Positions 1-8,173 of a stretch of 36,161 nucleotides of DNA are shown one piece after another. This stretch comes from Candidatus Sumerlaeia bacterium. Its GTDB lineage: Bacteria; Sumerlaeota; Sumerlaeia; JABWBI01. The stretch spans positions 1-36,161 of the forward strand of contig JABWBI010000008.1 of the NCBI GenBank assembly GCA_013360565.1, given 5' to 3'. A program made the position numbers and the translations under genes. Below the pieces are notes generated by a model. The model ran no database searches. It was given only the letters and a program-made list of their open reading frames with translations, and was not told the origin of the DNA. Every line of letters begins with the position of its first letter. The stretch's first letter is position 1.

Positions 1-650
1 CGGCGGTGGTGCGGGCGCTCGGCGCGGCGCAGTCGGCGGTGGCGCACGACATGGGGGCCGTCGGGCCGACGAAGGACTGCGCGTACGAGGGCCCGGTGCT
101 GAAAGCGCTGCACGGCGTACCCGTCTCACTGGAGGGCAAGAGCGCGGCGTGCGCCCACCTGAGCCATGTCGGCAATGTGGCGGCGGCGTGCGCGGACCTG
201 TGGTCGAACGAGTCGGTGCAGAATGTGCGGCTCTTGGCCGGGCAGGCGCCGACCGTGTTCGCCGAGATGCTGGTCTACGACTGCCGGCTGATGAACGAGG
301 CGGCGCGGCGGGGCGAGGCGCACCGGCTGCAGGACTGGCTGATTGCGAGCGATGCGCGGCTGAAGCCGGGGGCGTTCATCCTGACGCCGGCGTGAAGCGT
401 GGCGCTGGCGGAGGCGATCGCCTCGACGACGGATCATCTCGGGCGGGCGCGCGCGGTCACTGCGGCGGCGCTGCGGCTGATGCGCGGGGGGGCCGTGGAA
501 GGGCACCTCGTCATCGACGCGCGCGAGACGAGCTGGCTGTCGCGTCTCGAGGATCAGCTCGCCTCGGTGCCGGCCGGCGAGGGGGCCCTGATCGATCAAG
601 TCCAGGCGGCGCGACCGGGCCTGTTCACGCCGAGTGAATACGGCCTGTGA
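1..650 (+). pseudogene. mtaB: MtaB-like methanol--corrinoid methyltransferase, C-terminal part, interrupted by an in-frame TGA
   Basis: The 5' end lies outside the window. MtaB transfers the methyl group of methanol to the corrinoid protein MtaC, using zinc. The visible part carries the typical block GPTKDCAYEG, whose Cys matches the zinc-ligand Cys of the archaeal family (as I recall it), followed by MEGK-like LEGKSAACAH and the conserved DLWSNESVQN. Reading frame 3 runs to a TGA at 393-395. The same frame then continues without another stop to TGA 648-650. The continuation ends in TPSEYGL, matching the family's PENYGF-type C-terminus, and by memory alignment the length across the TGA fits the archaeal protein without a gap. 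So the TGA replaces one sense codon rather than marking two genes. A GTG at 399 could allow restart for the last 83 residues. It is annotated as pseudogene because of the stop; sequencing error, a recent nonsense mutation or recoding are all possible. The family call is strong. Confidence 0.85.
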
Positions 651-713
651 GGGCGCCCACGCCTTGACAGCCCCGGGACGCGGGCCGAAGGGTGAGACGC
701 CGGACGTTCGCCG

Positions 714-2705
714 TTGAATCCTCGATTCCGTGTCACCTCGCTGAGCCCGCGGTCGGTCCGCGTGGAGTTCTCGCTCTCGAGCACCTTCGCCGGGGGGCCG
801 TCGTTCTTCTTCCGGGACCGGGGCGCTCCGTGGCCGTGGGCGCGCGTGAGCGAGCGGAGCGAGGCGACGGTCTTCGAGAGCGAGAGCTTCACTCTGACCG
901 TGCGTGACGGAGCCAACTCGCTCGATGCCGGGGCACTGGAGGTGGCGTGGCGCTGGGGGGGACGCGCCGGGCAGTGGCGGCCAGGCGACATGGACACGCA
1001 GAATCTGGGCGGGCCGTTCTCGGCGCTCGACGTGTTGTCGCGCGAGATCGTTGCCGAGGGGGTGCATGAGTTCGATCCACTCGATGGGCACGACGCACAC
1101 CGGTGCTCGACGCACGAGGTGCATCAGGCGCTTCAGCGGGCGATTCTCGCCGGGACGGGGCGCTTCCCGGTCAACGGGGAGACCATGGAGGAGCTCCGGC
1201 GCTTCGCGGCGGGCGAGCCTTCCAGGCGCCTGAAGAGGTGGCCCGAAGGCTTCCGCCGTGCCCTCGCGCGTGTCCGGCGCTTCCCGCCGGGCTTCCTGAC
1301 GCGCGGCGGGTTGACGGTGATCCGCGACACCGGCCCGCTGTGGGACCGCGAGAAGAATTGGATCACACCGCGTCCCGGGGGGCACGTCGACATCACGTTC
1401 ATCGCCTGCGGCGATGACTACCGCGGCACGCTGGGCGAAATCGCGCGGCTGAGCGGCCCGCCTCCGCTGCTGCCGCGCTTTGCGCTGGGTGTCTGGTTCT
1501 CGTGTTACCGCCGGATGGGGCAGCGGGCCTTCGAGAGGCTCGCCGACAGCTTTGACCAGCACGACCTGCCGCTCGACATGGTCGTCGTCGACACGGACTG
1601 GCACCGGGGATTCTGGCACGGCTTCGACTGGAACCGGCGGCTCTTCCCCGATCCCCCGGCATTCTTCGCCATGCTGCGCGAGCGCGGGATTCACTGCACG
1701 TTCAACGTCCACCCGTGCCACATTCCCGCGACAGACTTCAAGGCAGCGGAGTTTCGGCGACGCACGGGCAGCACGGCGCCGGTGCTGACGGAGGCGACGG
1801 CTCCTCACCCGTTCTTCGCGGGCTGCTTCCGCGCGGATCTGATGAACCCGGCGGAGGCGGAGGCCTACTTCGACGTGTTCCATCGCCCGGTCACAGAGAT
1901 GGGCTGCGACTTCTGGTGGATCGACGGAGCGATGGAGCACTGGGACGGACGCGAGGCGACGGCGTGGCTCAATCATCTCTATTTCGAGCATGTCCGGGGT
2001 GGATCGGACCGGCCGGTGGCGTTCTCGCGGGCATCGGGGCTGGGCTGCCACCGGACGACGCTGGCGTTCTCGGGCGACACGCTCTCGCAGTGGGAGGTGC
2101 TGGGCCAGGCCGTGGAGATGACGGTGCGGGCGGCGAACTCGCTGGTGGTTCATTGGTCGCATGACATCGGCGGCTTCGCGAAGGGCGACCCCTCCTGGAA
2201 GCAGAACAGGCCCCCGGCGGAGCTCTATCTCCGCTGGGTTCAGTTCGGTTGCCTGAGCCCGGTGATGCGCTTCCACAGTGACCACGGCGTGCGCGAGCCC
2301 TGGCGCTTCGGCAGGAGGACACTGGCACTCGCGCGGGAGGCGTTGCAGCTCCGCATGCGGCTGCTGCCTCTCTTCGAGGCCCTGAATCGCGAAGCGCACG
2401 AGACGGGCGTGGGGCCGTGGCGTCCAATGTGTTACGACTGGCCGCAGGAAGAGGAGGCCTTCCGGCGCTGGCGGCAGGCGATGATCGGTGACGGGCTGCT
2501 CTTTGCGCCGGTGATGGCTCCGCAGGGATGGGTAGAGGTGTGGTTTCCGCCAGGGCGGTGGACGCATTTTCAGACGCGAGCGGTCACAGCGGGGCCGTGC
2601 ATCAAGCGCTGGCGGGCCGAGCTGAGCGAAATTCCCCTCTTCGTGCGCGAGGGGTGGGCTCTCGATCTCGCGCCGGCGGCGCGGCGGTCACGGGACATTC
2701 CTTGA
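714..2705 (+). CDS. Glycoside hydrolase family 31 protein (alpha-glucosidase/alpha-xylosidase type)
   Basis: This 663-residue protein has GH31 architecture: an N-terminal beta-sandwich (about 1-200), a catalytic barrel (about 240-560) and a C-terminal beta region. The likely nucleophile is Asp404 in WWIDGAMEHW and the likely acid/base is Asp455 in FSGDTLSQWE. Also visible are WSHDIGGF and LRWVQFGCLSPVMRFHSDHG, the conserved barrel end that shapes the active site. The family hydrolyses terminal alpha-glycosidic bonds with retention; the substrate cannot be read from sequence. No signal peptide is seen, so a cytoplasmic enzyme acting on imported oligosaccharides is likely. The start is TTG at 714: an in-frame TGA at 693-695 blocks anything further upstream, and the first residues (NPRFRVTSLSPRSVRVEFS) already fit the start of the family's N-terminal strand. 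No good ribosome-binding site is visible. The gene lies 63 nt after mtaB and converges on the radical SAM gene. Confidence 0.88.
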   Translation: MNPRFRVTSLSPRSVRVEFSLSSTFAGGPSFFFRDRGAPWPWARVSERSEATVFESESFTLTVRDGANSLDAGALEVAWRWGGRAGQWRPGDMDTQNLGGPFSALDVLSREIVAEGVHEFDPLDGHDAHRCSTHEVHQALQRAILAGTGRFPVNGETMEELRRFAAGEPSRRLKRWPEGFRRALARVRRFPPGFLTRGGLTVIRDTGPLWDREKNWITPRPGGHVDITFIACGDDYRGTLGEIARLSGPPPLLPRFALGVWFSCYRRMGQRAFERLADSFDQHDLPLDMVVVDTDWHRGFWHGFDWNRRLFPDPPAFFAMLRERGIHCTFNVHPCHIPATDFKAAEFRRRTGSTAPVLTEATAPHPFFAGCFRADLMNPAEAEAYFDVFHRPVTEMGCDFWWIDGAMEHWDGREATAWLNHLYFEHVRGGSDRPVAFSRASGLGCHRTTLAFSGDTLSQWEVLGQAVEMTVRAANSLVVHWSHDIGGFAKGDPSWKQNRPPAELYLRWVQFGCLSPVMRFHSDHGVREPWRFGRRTLALAREALQLRMRLLPLFEALNREAHETGVGPWRPMCYDWPQEEEAFRRWRQAMIGDGLLFAPVMAPQGWVEVWFPPGRWTHFQTRAVTAGPCIKRWRAELSEIPLFVREGWALDLAPAARRSRDIP

Positions 2706-2710
2706 AGGCG

Positions 2711-2742
2711 TCGACGCCGGACGTTGGGGCGTCCGGCGTCGA
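2711..2742. terminator. Perfect 13-bp inverted repeat, probable bidirectional terminator
   Basis: The arm TCGACGCCGGACG (2711-2723), a TTGGGG loop and the exact reverse complement (2730-2742) form a strong hairpin 6 nt after the GH31 stop. It lies between two convergent genes, so it could stop transcription from both sides. No T-tract follows on either strand, so this is not a textbook intrinsic terminator. Confidence 0.55.
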
Positions 2743-2808
2743 TCCTCCCGACGAGTGCATCAGTCATGATACCGACAGTGGGGAGAAAACGGGATGGGGG
2801 GACCTCGC

Positions 2809-4794
2809 TCAGCCCATGCGGCCGGTGGCGTCGAAGGCCTTGGACTTGATGATGTGGGCGAGGAACCAGAGGTTGACCTTCACCTCGCGGTACAGGTTGA
2901 CGAGCGTCTGGCCGACGTCGATGCGGTGCCAGCGGAGGGTGCCGAACCAGTGGAGCGTCTGGCGCCAGTGGCGGTTGAGGGTGCGGCGCGAGTAGACGGC
3001 CTGGCGGCGGACGGCGTCGATGGCGTCCTGGCTCTTTCCCAGGAGGCGCTCGCGGCCGGTGAGGGCGACGCGCATGAAGAACTGCGGGAGGCTGCGGTGC
3101 CAGCGCAGGGTGACGAAATTGCGGCCGATGTCGCGCCAGCGGACGATGTGCTGCTTGGCGAGCTGAACGCGCTGGTCGCGCTGGGGCCAGGTGGCGAGCC
3201 AGAGCTCCTGCATCTCCCAATAGAGCTTCACCCACTCCTTGAGGATGTGGCCGACCTCGCGCGTGCGGCGGCGGGTGTAGGTCCACCGGCTCTCGATGGG
3301 GAAGGTGGGCCGGCGCTCGAGGCGGGCCTTGCGGCGGAAGAAGCCGGTGATCATCGGGTGTTCGCCCTCGATCAGGGCGTTCTTGTACCAGATGAAGTTC
3401 TTCATGATGTTGAAGTAGTTGCGGTCCTGCGAGCGCTGGAGGATGCCCTTCATGTTCTCGAAGTTGTAGAAGGTCTTCCAGGCGTCACGGTAGGCCTGGG
3501 TCCACTGCTCGGCGGTCATGCGGGGGTGAGGCATGGCGGCGTGGAAGGAGTCGTAGCGGTTGAAGTCCTTGTCCATCGGCCGCCCCTCCCTGGTCCACCG
3601 CTTGTGGTCGGCGGAGCCGGGCAGGGGGGTCATCATGAAGAAAGAGGCCTGGTCAGGCTGGACCTCGTTCATGAGCTGGAGGAGGTCATGGGAGATGACG
3701 CTGTCGTAGGTGTCGCCGTCGAAGCCGATGATGTAACCGCAGTGGGTGGCGATCTCGTGGGCGCGGTATTTGTCGATGAGGACCTTGTAGTCGGAGATCT
3801 TGTTCTGGTTCTTGCCGGAGTCGGCGAGGTTGGCGGGGTTGAGGGACTCCATGCCGAGGAAGACCTGGGTGCACCCGGCGCGGCGGGCCTTCTCGACGAA
3901 GTTGGGGATGGTGTGGCTGAGAAGGTCGACCTGCATCATGAAGGTCAGGTGGATGCCCTCGCTCTCGCGCAGCTCGATGAGGCGGTCGAAGATCTGCTCC
4001 CAGGACTTGTTGCGGGCGAGGTTGTCGTCCACGAAAAAGTAGTGGGTGACGCCGAGAGCCCAGTTCTCCCGGACCTTCTTGGCGATCCAGTCGGGGCTGC
4101 GCCAGCGCATCTTGCGGCCCTGGACGTTGATGATGGTGCAGAACGAGCAGTTGAAGGGGCAGCCGCGCGACGTGTCGATGGTCGCCATGTGGTTGAAGGT
4201 GAAGCGGTTGCGGTACCGCTTCGGCATGAGCGGGATGGGCTTCTCGAAGAGGTCGGGCTTGTCGTCGACGAAGTTGTAGGTGGGCTCGAGGCGCTCTTCG
4301 AGCGCGGCCTGGAGCAGCTCGTCCCAGTGCTCCTCGACTTCGCCGCAGACGATGGTCACGCCGAGGTCGATCAGCTCCTGAATCTCGGGGGTCATGCCGA
4401 TCATCTCGATCGTGCCCGAGACGTGGAAGCCGCCGAGCATGACCTTGGCGCCGAGGCCCGCGAACTGCTTGGCGAGGTCGGAGGCGCGGGGATACTGGTT
4501 GGTCTGGACGCCGACGAGGCAGACGAGGTCGATCATGCCCTCGCGCTTGCCCCGTTTCATGATTCTGTCTGGGCGGATGCGGTGAACCGTCTCGTCCCAC
4601 ATCTCGATCTCGACGGCGACGTCCGAGCCGAGGACCTGACGCTCCTGGGCGTCCTGCGTCAGGCCCATGAGGGCGGCGAGGGTGTTGGAGGGGAGGGTGC
4701 CCTTCCAGTGGCGGATGACGTACCCCTCGTCGTCGTACTTGGAGGGCTTGATCAGAACAATGCGCAGGGTGCGCGAGGCCGTCGCGGTCGTCAT
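2809..4794 (-). CDS. Radical SAM protein with N-terminal cobalamin-binding-like domain
   Basis: The protein has 661 residues. The N-terminus (about 8-165) resembles the Rossmann-like B12-binding domain of this superfamily: RIVLIKPSKY, a helix-rich middle and MLGGFHVSG. The DxHxxG motif that supplies a lower axial histidine is absent, so cobalamin, if bound, would be base-on or unliganded. The radical SAM core begins at DTSRGCPFNCSFC, where Cys212, Cys216 and Cys219 form the CX3CX2C site for the 4Fe-4S cluster that cleaves S-adenosylmethionine. The core runs to about 400. A long basic, aromatic C-terminal extension (about 440-661) contains the hexapeptide TLRWHR twice (562-567 and 619-624). 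ATG 4794 is chosen over ATG 4842 because the conserved domain begins just after it and AAGGGATGG lies upstream. The reaction is unknown; related proteins methylate or rearrange unactivated carbons. It is 230 nt downstream of the PilZ gene. Confidence 0.85.
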   Translation of the reverse strand: MTTATASRTLRIVLIKPSKYDDEGYVIRHWKGTLPSNTLAALMGLTQDAQERQVLGSDVAVEIEMWDETVHRIRPDRIMKRGKREGMIDLVCLVGVQTNQYPRASDLAKQFAGLGAKVMLGGFHVSGTIEMIGMTPEIQELIDLGVTIVCGEVEEHWDELLQAALEERLEPTYNFVDDKPDLFEKPIPLMPKRYRNRFTFNHMATIDTSRGCPFNCSFCTIINVQGRKMRWRSPDWIAKKVRENWALGVTHYFFVDDNLARNKSWEQIFDRLIELRESEGIHLTFMMQVDLLSHTIPNFVEKARRAGCTQVFLGMESLNPANLADSGKNQNKISDYKVLIDKYRAHEIATHCGYIIGFDGDTYDSVISHDLLQLMNEVQPDQASFFMMTPLPGSADHKRWTREGRPMDKDFNRYDSFHAAMPHPRMTAEQWTQAYRDAWKTFYNFENMKGILQRSQDRNYFNIMKNFIWYKNALIEGEHPMITGFFRRKARLERRPTFPIESRWTYTRRRTREVGHILKEWVKLYWEMQELWLATWPQRDQRVQLAKQHIVRWRDIGRNFVTLRWHRSLPQFFMRVALTGRERLLGKSQDAIDAVRRQAVYSRRTLNRHWRQTLHWFGTLRWHRIDVGQTLVNLYREVKVNLWFLAHIIKSKAFDATGRMG

Positions 4795-5024
4795 CAGAGA
4801 GCCATCCCTTTCAAGAGGGGCAGAGTCACCGTTTGCCGTCACGCTTCCGGGCAGGGGAGAGCAGCGGCAATCCGCAGAGAGTGGGTGAAGATTTCAGCAG
4901 ACAAGCCAATCATGGGCCACTTGGCTAGTTCTATCAAAATCAATGGGGTACGGTCCTCTCGTGGACGAGGCAAGTCAAGGGGAAAGGGGAGATGGATTCC
5001 GCGTTTGCGGTCAGGCGTGAAGGC

Positions 5025-5399
5025 TCAGGCCACCGCGGCGCGGGCCCCCTTCTCGATGCGGGAGAGCAGGTCTTGGAAGGCGGGAGGGATGTGGCCCATG
5101 AACATGAGGCCGGTGCGGTAGACGCCGGCTTCGTCGGTGCGGCACCACTTGGTCTTGGCGAGGATGACGACGGGGGCGGTGCGGTCGGGGGTGCGGACGG
5201 CGACCTGGACGAAGGCTCCGACGCGGATGGCCTCGCGGCTCTGGAGCTGGATACCGGTCTCCGAGACATCGACGGTGGTGGCTTGGCTGATCTGCCTGTC
5301 GAGGTCGTCGTCGGCCTCGAAGGAGACATAGCGGAGCGAGACATTCCAGGGGTAGCGCGGCTTGAGGCGCCGGTCGGCGCCACGGCTTTCGTCTCTCAT
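5025..5399 (-). CDS. PilZ-domain protein, probable cyclic-di-GMP receptor
   Basis: This 124-residue protein is almost entirely a single PilZ domain. Both c-di-GMP-binding signatures are present: RxxxR (Arg11 to Arg15, in RRLKPRY) and DxSxxG (Asp44 to Gly49, DVSETG), followed by the expected beta-barrel strands. Family knowledge says such proteins change conformation on binding the second messenger and act on motility, secretion or polysaccharide machinery. The start at ATG 5399 is preceded by AGGAGG with a 9-nt spacer, which is better than an upstream ATG at 5462. That ribosome-binding site overlaps the 3' end of the upstream helix-hairpin-helix gene, so the two genes are almost certainly translated from one message. 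The effector partner is not visible here. Confidence 0.85.
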   Translation of the reverse strand: MRDESRGADRRLKPRYPWNVSLRYVSFEADDDLDRQISQATTVDVSETGIQLQSREAIRVGAFVQVAVRTPDRTAPVVILAKTKWCRTDEAGVYRTGLMFMGHIPPAFQDLLSRIEKGARAAVA

Positions 5400-5401
5400 C
5401 G

Positions 5402-5962
5402 TCACGGACCTCCTGTGGCCAGCGCTGAGGGCGGGCCCTGATAGGTGGACTCGCCACGGCACACGAGGTGCCCGGCGAGGATGGCGTACATCTCCTGGCT
5501 GACGCCGAAGACGCGGCTGATGTGGGCAGACTGCTCGAAGGGGCCCACCGTCTCGCGGAAGTGGACGACGGCCTCGGCGCGGAGGGCGTCGAACCCGGGC
5601 ATCTGCGCCAGGAGGGCCGCCGGAGCGGTGTTGATGTTGACGACCCAGGGCCGCGCGAGGAGCTCGCGCTCGCTGGGGGTGAGATCGGCCCCGCGGGGTC
5701 CGATGGCGATCGGTTCCGTGGCGAGGTGCCCGCCGGGTTCGATGGCGAGCTCGGGCCCAGGCACCGGCAGGAGCGGGGGCAAGGCGACGTCGACGACGGT
5801 GGGGACGACGCCCGGTAAACCGGGCGTGATCTCGGCGAGCATGGGGGTGAAGTCGGGGCCGAGCGAAGGACCTGGGCCGGGGCGCGCGGGCTTCTGAGCC
5901 GCGGCCGGCACAGTCAGGAGGGCCGCGGCGAGGAGAGCGGCGGGGCGATTGAGGGCGGTCAT
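5402..5962 (-). CDS. Exported helix-hairpin-helix protein, GspK/ComEA-like C-terminal domain
   Basis: This protein has 186 residues. It begins with a signal peptide (MTALNRP, then a hydrophobic [11 protein letters not shown] core) with a probable cleavage site at AAA/QKP near residue 22. A proline-rich linker (about 25-95) leads to [18 protein letters not shown] (108-124) and a second helix pair to about 165. VNINTA...L..MPG is the entry into the tandem helix-hairpin-helix fold of ComEA and the type II secretion minor pseudopilin GspK. In such exported proteins the fold serves DNA uptake or protein contacts. There is no pilin-type prepilin motif at the N-terminus, so it is not a normal GspK. 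It forms an operon with the PilZ gene that follows. The start at 5962 is chosen because it places the signal peptide at the N-terminus; no strong ribosome-binding site is seen. Confidence 0.7.
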   Translation of the reverse strand: MTALNRPAALLAAALLTVPAAAQKPARPGPGPSLGPDFTPMLAEITPGLPGVVPTVVDVALPPLLPVPGPELAIEPGGHLATEPIAIGPRGADLTPSERELLARPWVVNINTAPAALLAQMPGFDALRAEAVVHFRETVGPFEQSAHISRVFGVSQEMYAILAGHLVCRGESTYQGPPSALATGGP

Positions 5963-6097
5963 GGGCAGGGGCGGGCCATCTCTCTCATCGTCGCCTCTTC
6001 GCCCGAGCTTGAGGGGGTTCGGGGGCCTCTGGGGCTTGTCTTTCCACGGGCGGCGCTCCAGCATGGCAACATCACCCGGTCTCGGGGAGGCCCCAGA

Positions 6098-6562
6098 ATG
6101 AAGTGCGCGACCGAGCACCTGACGTTCAACACCAAGCGCCGGCGGGAGATGGTGCGGATCACGGAGGAGGTGAGGCGCGTCGTGGCGCGCAGCGGGATTC
6201 AGGAGGGGATGGTGCTGGTGAGCGCCATGCACATCACGGCGGCGGTGTGGGTCAACGACGACGAGCCGGGCCTGCACGACGACGTCTCGCACTGGCTGGA
6301 TGCACTCGCGCCACCGGGGCGATACTGGACGAAGGAGTCGGACGCGGACGGGGCGATGCAGATCCGCCACCACGACTATCGCCACCACCGGACGGGCGAG
6401 GACAACGCGGACGCGCATCTGAAGAACCTGCTGATCGGCCACCAGGTGATTGTGCCGGTGACAAAGGGCAACCTCGACCTCGGTCCCTGGCAGCAGGTCT
6501 TCTACATGGAGTTCGACGGGCAGAGGCCCAAGCGGCTGGTCATCAAGGCGATAGGGGAGTGA
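6098..6562 (+). CDS. YjbQ/UPF0047 family protein
   Basis: This 154-residue protein shows the YjbQ family pattern throughout: [16 protein letters not shown] (family SxHTTAxxxxNexe), [12 protein letters not shown], the metal-site-like [13 protein letters not shown], the [15 protein letters not shown] strand and a closing [17 protein letters not shown]. coli YjbQ has weak thiamine-phosphate-synthase-type activity when overexpressed, and the true function is unknown. This version carries an extra His-rich stretch, [14 protein letters not shown] (89-102), where most members are shorter. ATG 6098 has GGGGAGG 7 nt upstream. It is transcribed divergently from the helix-hairpin-helix gene across 135 nt. 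It is probably a single-gene unit, as the next gene has its own promoter candidate. Confidence 0.88.
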   Translation: MKCATEHLTFNTKRRREMVRITEEVRRVVARSGIQEGMVLVSAMHITAAVWVNDDEPGLHDDVSHWLDALAPPGRYWTKESDADGAMQIRHHDYRHHRTGEDNADAHLKNLLIGHQVIVPVTKGNLDLGPWQQVFYMEFDGQRPKRLVIKAIGE

Positions 6563-6643
6563 TGCACTTCAGCAATACCTCCGAGAGACGGCCGACGTGA
6601 TGACGGCGGTCCGTGAGGGGAGGCGATCTCGCCGCCATCGGCC

Positions 6644-6673
6644 TTGACCCGTCTTGGCGGGCGTGGGGACAAT
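6644..6673 (+). promoter_or_regulatory. Sigma-70-like promoter for the MoxR/VWA pair
   Basis: TTGACC (6644-6649), an 18-nt spacer and GACAAT (6668-6673) lie 33 nt before ATG 6706. The -35 box matches five of six consensus bases and the -10 box four of six. The spacing matches the gyrB candidate exactly. Confidence 0.45.
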
Positions 6674-6705
6674 CTGGCTTCTCAATCCCAGGTGAAAGGC
6701 CCCTC

Positions 6706-8169
6706 ATGCCCCGCCCCGCCACGCTCGGCGATCTGAGGCGATCCGGGTATCGCCACCGCCCGGTCCGTGAGGAGATCCGGGCCAATGTGATCACGGCACT
6801 GCGCGAGCGCCGGGCGCTCTTCCCGGGGATCATCGGCTACGACGAGTCGGTGATCCCGCAGGTGATCAACGCGCTGCTGGCCAAGCACGACTTCCTGCTG
6901 CTCGGGCTGCGGGGTCAGGCAAAGACGCGTCTGATCCGGGGACTGACGGCGTTTCTGGACGACGAGATCCCGGTGATCGCGGGTTCGCCGATTCCGGAGG
7001 ACCCGTTCCACCCGGTCACGCCGGCGGGCAAGCGGCTGGTGCGCGAGGGCGGTGACGATCTGCCGATCGCGTGGCTGACACGCGGGGAGCGCTACAACGA
7101 AAAGCTGGCGACGCCGGACGCGACGATTGCGGACCTGATCGGGGACATCGATCCCATCAAGGCGATGAGCCGCCGGCTCGATTTCGCGTCGGAAGACATC
7201 ATCCACTATGGCATTGTGCCGCGGTCGAACCGGGGCATCTTCGCCATCAACGAGCTGCCCGACCTCCAGGCGCGGATCCAGGTCGGTCTTCTGAACATCC
7301 TGGAGGAGCAGGATTTTCAGATCCGGGGCTTTCCCATCCGCATGGCGCTGGATCTGCTCGTGGTGTTCACGGCGAACCCGGAGGACTACACGAACCGGGG
7401 GAAGATCATCACGCCGCTCAAGGACCGGATCGAGGCGCAGATCCTGACGCACTATCCGAAGTCGATCGAGGAGGGGATCGCGATCACGCGCCAGGAGGCG
7501 TGGAGCGATCGCGGCGAGGAGATCCGGCTGCACGTCTCCGATCTCTTCTACGAGCTGACGGAGTACATCACGGCCGAGGCGCGCGTGTCGGACTACGTGG
7601 ACCGCAACTCGGGGGTGTCGGCGCGGATGCCGATCACGCTGGTGGAGACGATGATGAGCGCGATGGAGCGGCGGGCGCTGCTGGCGGGCGAGGGCGAGGC
7701 CTCCGCGAGGGTGTGTGACCTCACCTCGGCGCTGCCGGCGATCACGGGGAAGGTCGAGCTGATCTACAAGGGGGAGCAGGAGGGCATCGGCCAGGTGGCG
7801 GAGCACCTGGTGGGCAAGGCCATCAAGGAGCGCTTCAACGAGATGTTCATCCCGCACCACCGGCGCAACCGCGAGCCGGCGCGCGAGGCCTTCGACCGTT
7901 TCTCGGAGGTCATCGGCTGGTTCGAGTCGGGCCACACGCTGGACCTGAGCGACGTGATGGCCCAGGGCGAGCTGATGGGGGCGCTCGACGAGGTGGAGGG
8001 GCTGCGTGCGATCACGCAGCGGGCGTTCAAGGGAATCCAGACGCGCGACCTCCCGGGCGCGATGGAGTTCATCCTCGAGGGTCTGGCACAGAATTTCGTC
8101 ATCTCGAAGTTCCGGCTGACGACCGGCTCGCGCTACAGCGACACGCTGGGTGCGATGCAGGCGGAGTGA
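6706..8169 (+). CDS. MoxR/magnesium-chelatase-subunit-I-like AAA+ ATPase
   Basis: This protein has 487 residues. Walker A is GLRGQAKT (67-74). The Walker B region is GIFAINELPDL (177-187), with Asn in place of the usual Asp before the Glu; I recall the same NELPDL form in homologues often labelled magnesium chelatase. A sensor-type FTANPEDYTNRG follows (221-232), then an arginine-finger region and a helical lid. Such ATPases work with VWA-domain partners to remodel or activate target proteins, and the partner gene follows 4 nt later. The start at ATG 6706 has AGGTGAAAGG just upstream. There is no chlorophyll or cobalamin gene nearby, so a true chelatase role is unlikely. The pair probably acts as a chaperone or maturation complex on an unknown client. 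Confidence 0.88.
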   Translation: MPRPATLGDLRRSGYRHRPVREEIRANVITALRERRALFPGIIGYDESVIPQVINALLAKHDFLLLGLRGQAKTRLIRGLTAFLDDEIPVIAGSPIPEDPFHPVTPAGKRLVREGGDDLPIAWLTRGERYNEKLATPDATIADLIGDIDPIKAMSRRLDFASEDIIHYGIVPRSNRGIFAINELPDLQARIQVGLLNILEEQDFQIRGFPIRMALDLLVVFTANPEDYTNRGKIITPLKDRIEAQILTHYPKSIEEGIAITRQEAWSDRGEEIRLHVSDLFYELTEYITAEARVSDYVDRNSGVSARMPITLVETMMSAMERRALLAGEGEASARVCDLTSALPAITGKVELIYKGEQEGIGQVAEHLVGKAIKERFNEMFIPHHRRNREPAREAFDRFSEVIGWFESGHTLDLSDVMAQGELMGALDEVEGLRAITQRAFKGIQTRDLPGAMEFILEGLAQNFVISKFRLTTGSRYSDTLGAMQAE

Positions 8170-8173
8170 GGCG

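Noticed and set aside
393-430. Selenocysteine at the mtaB TGA
   Set aside because: The hairpin that follows has a four-base loop without the expected bulge and GU features, and MtaB is not a known selenoprotein at this position.
664-692. Perfect TTGACA before the GH31 gene as a promoter
   Set aside because: No credible -10 box lies at 16-19 nt spacing.
4795-5024. A hidden gene in the 230-nt gap between the radical SAM and PilZ genes
   Set aside because: No frame with a plausible start and ribosome-binding site is present. It contains an AT-richer patch and a short inverted repeat (4958-4969) that may belong to the promoter region of the radical SAM gene, but no clear boxes.
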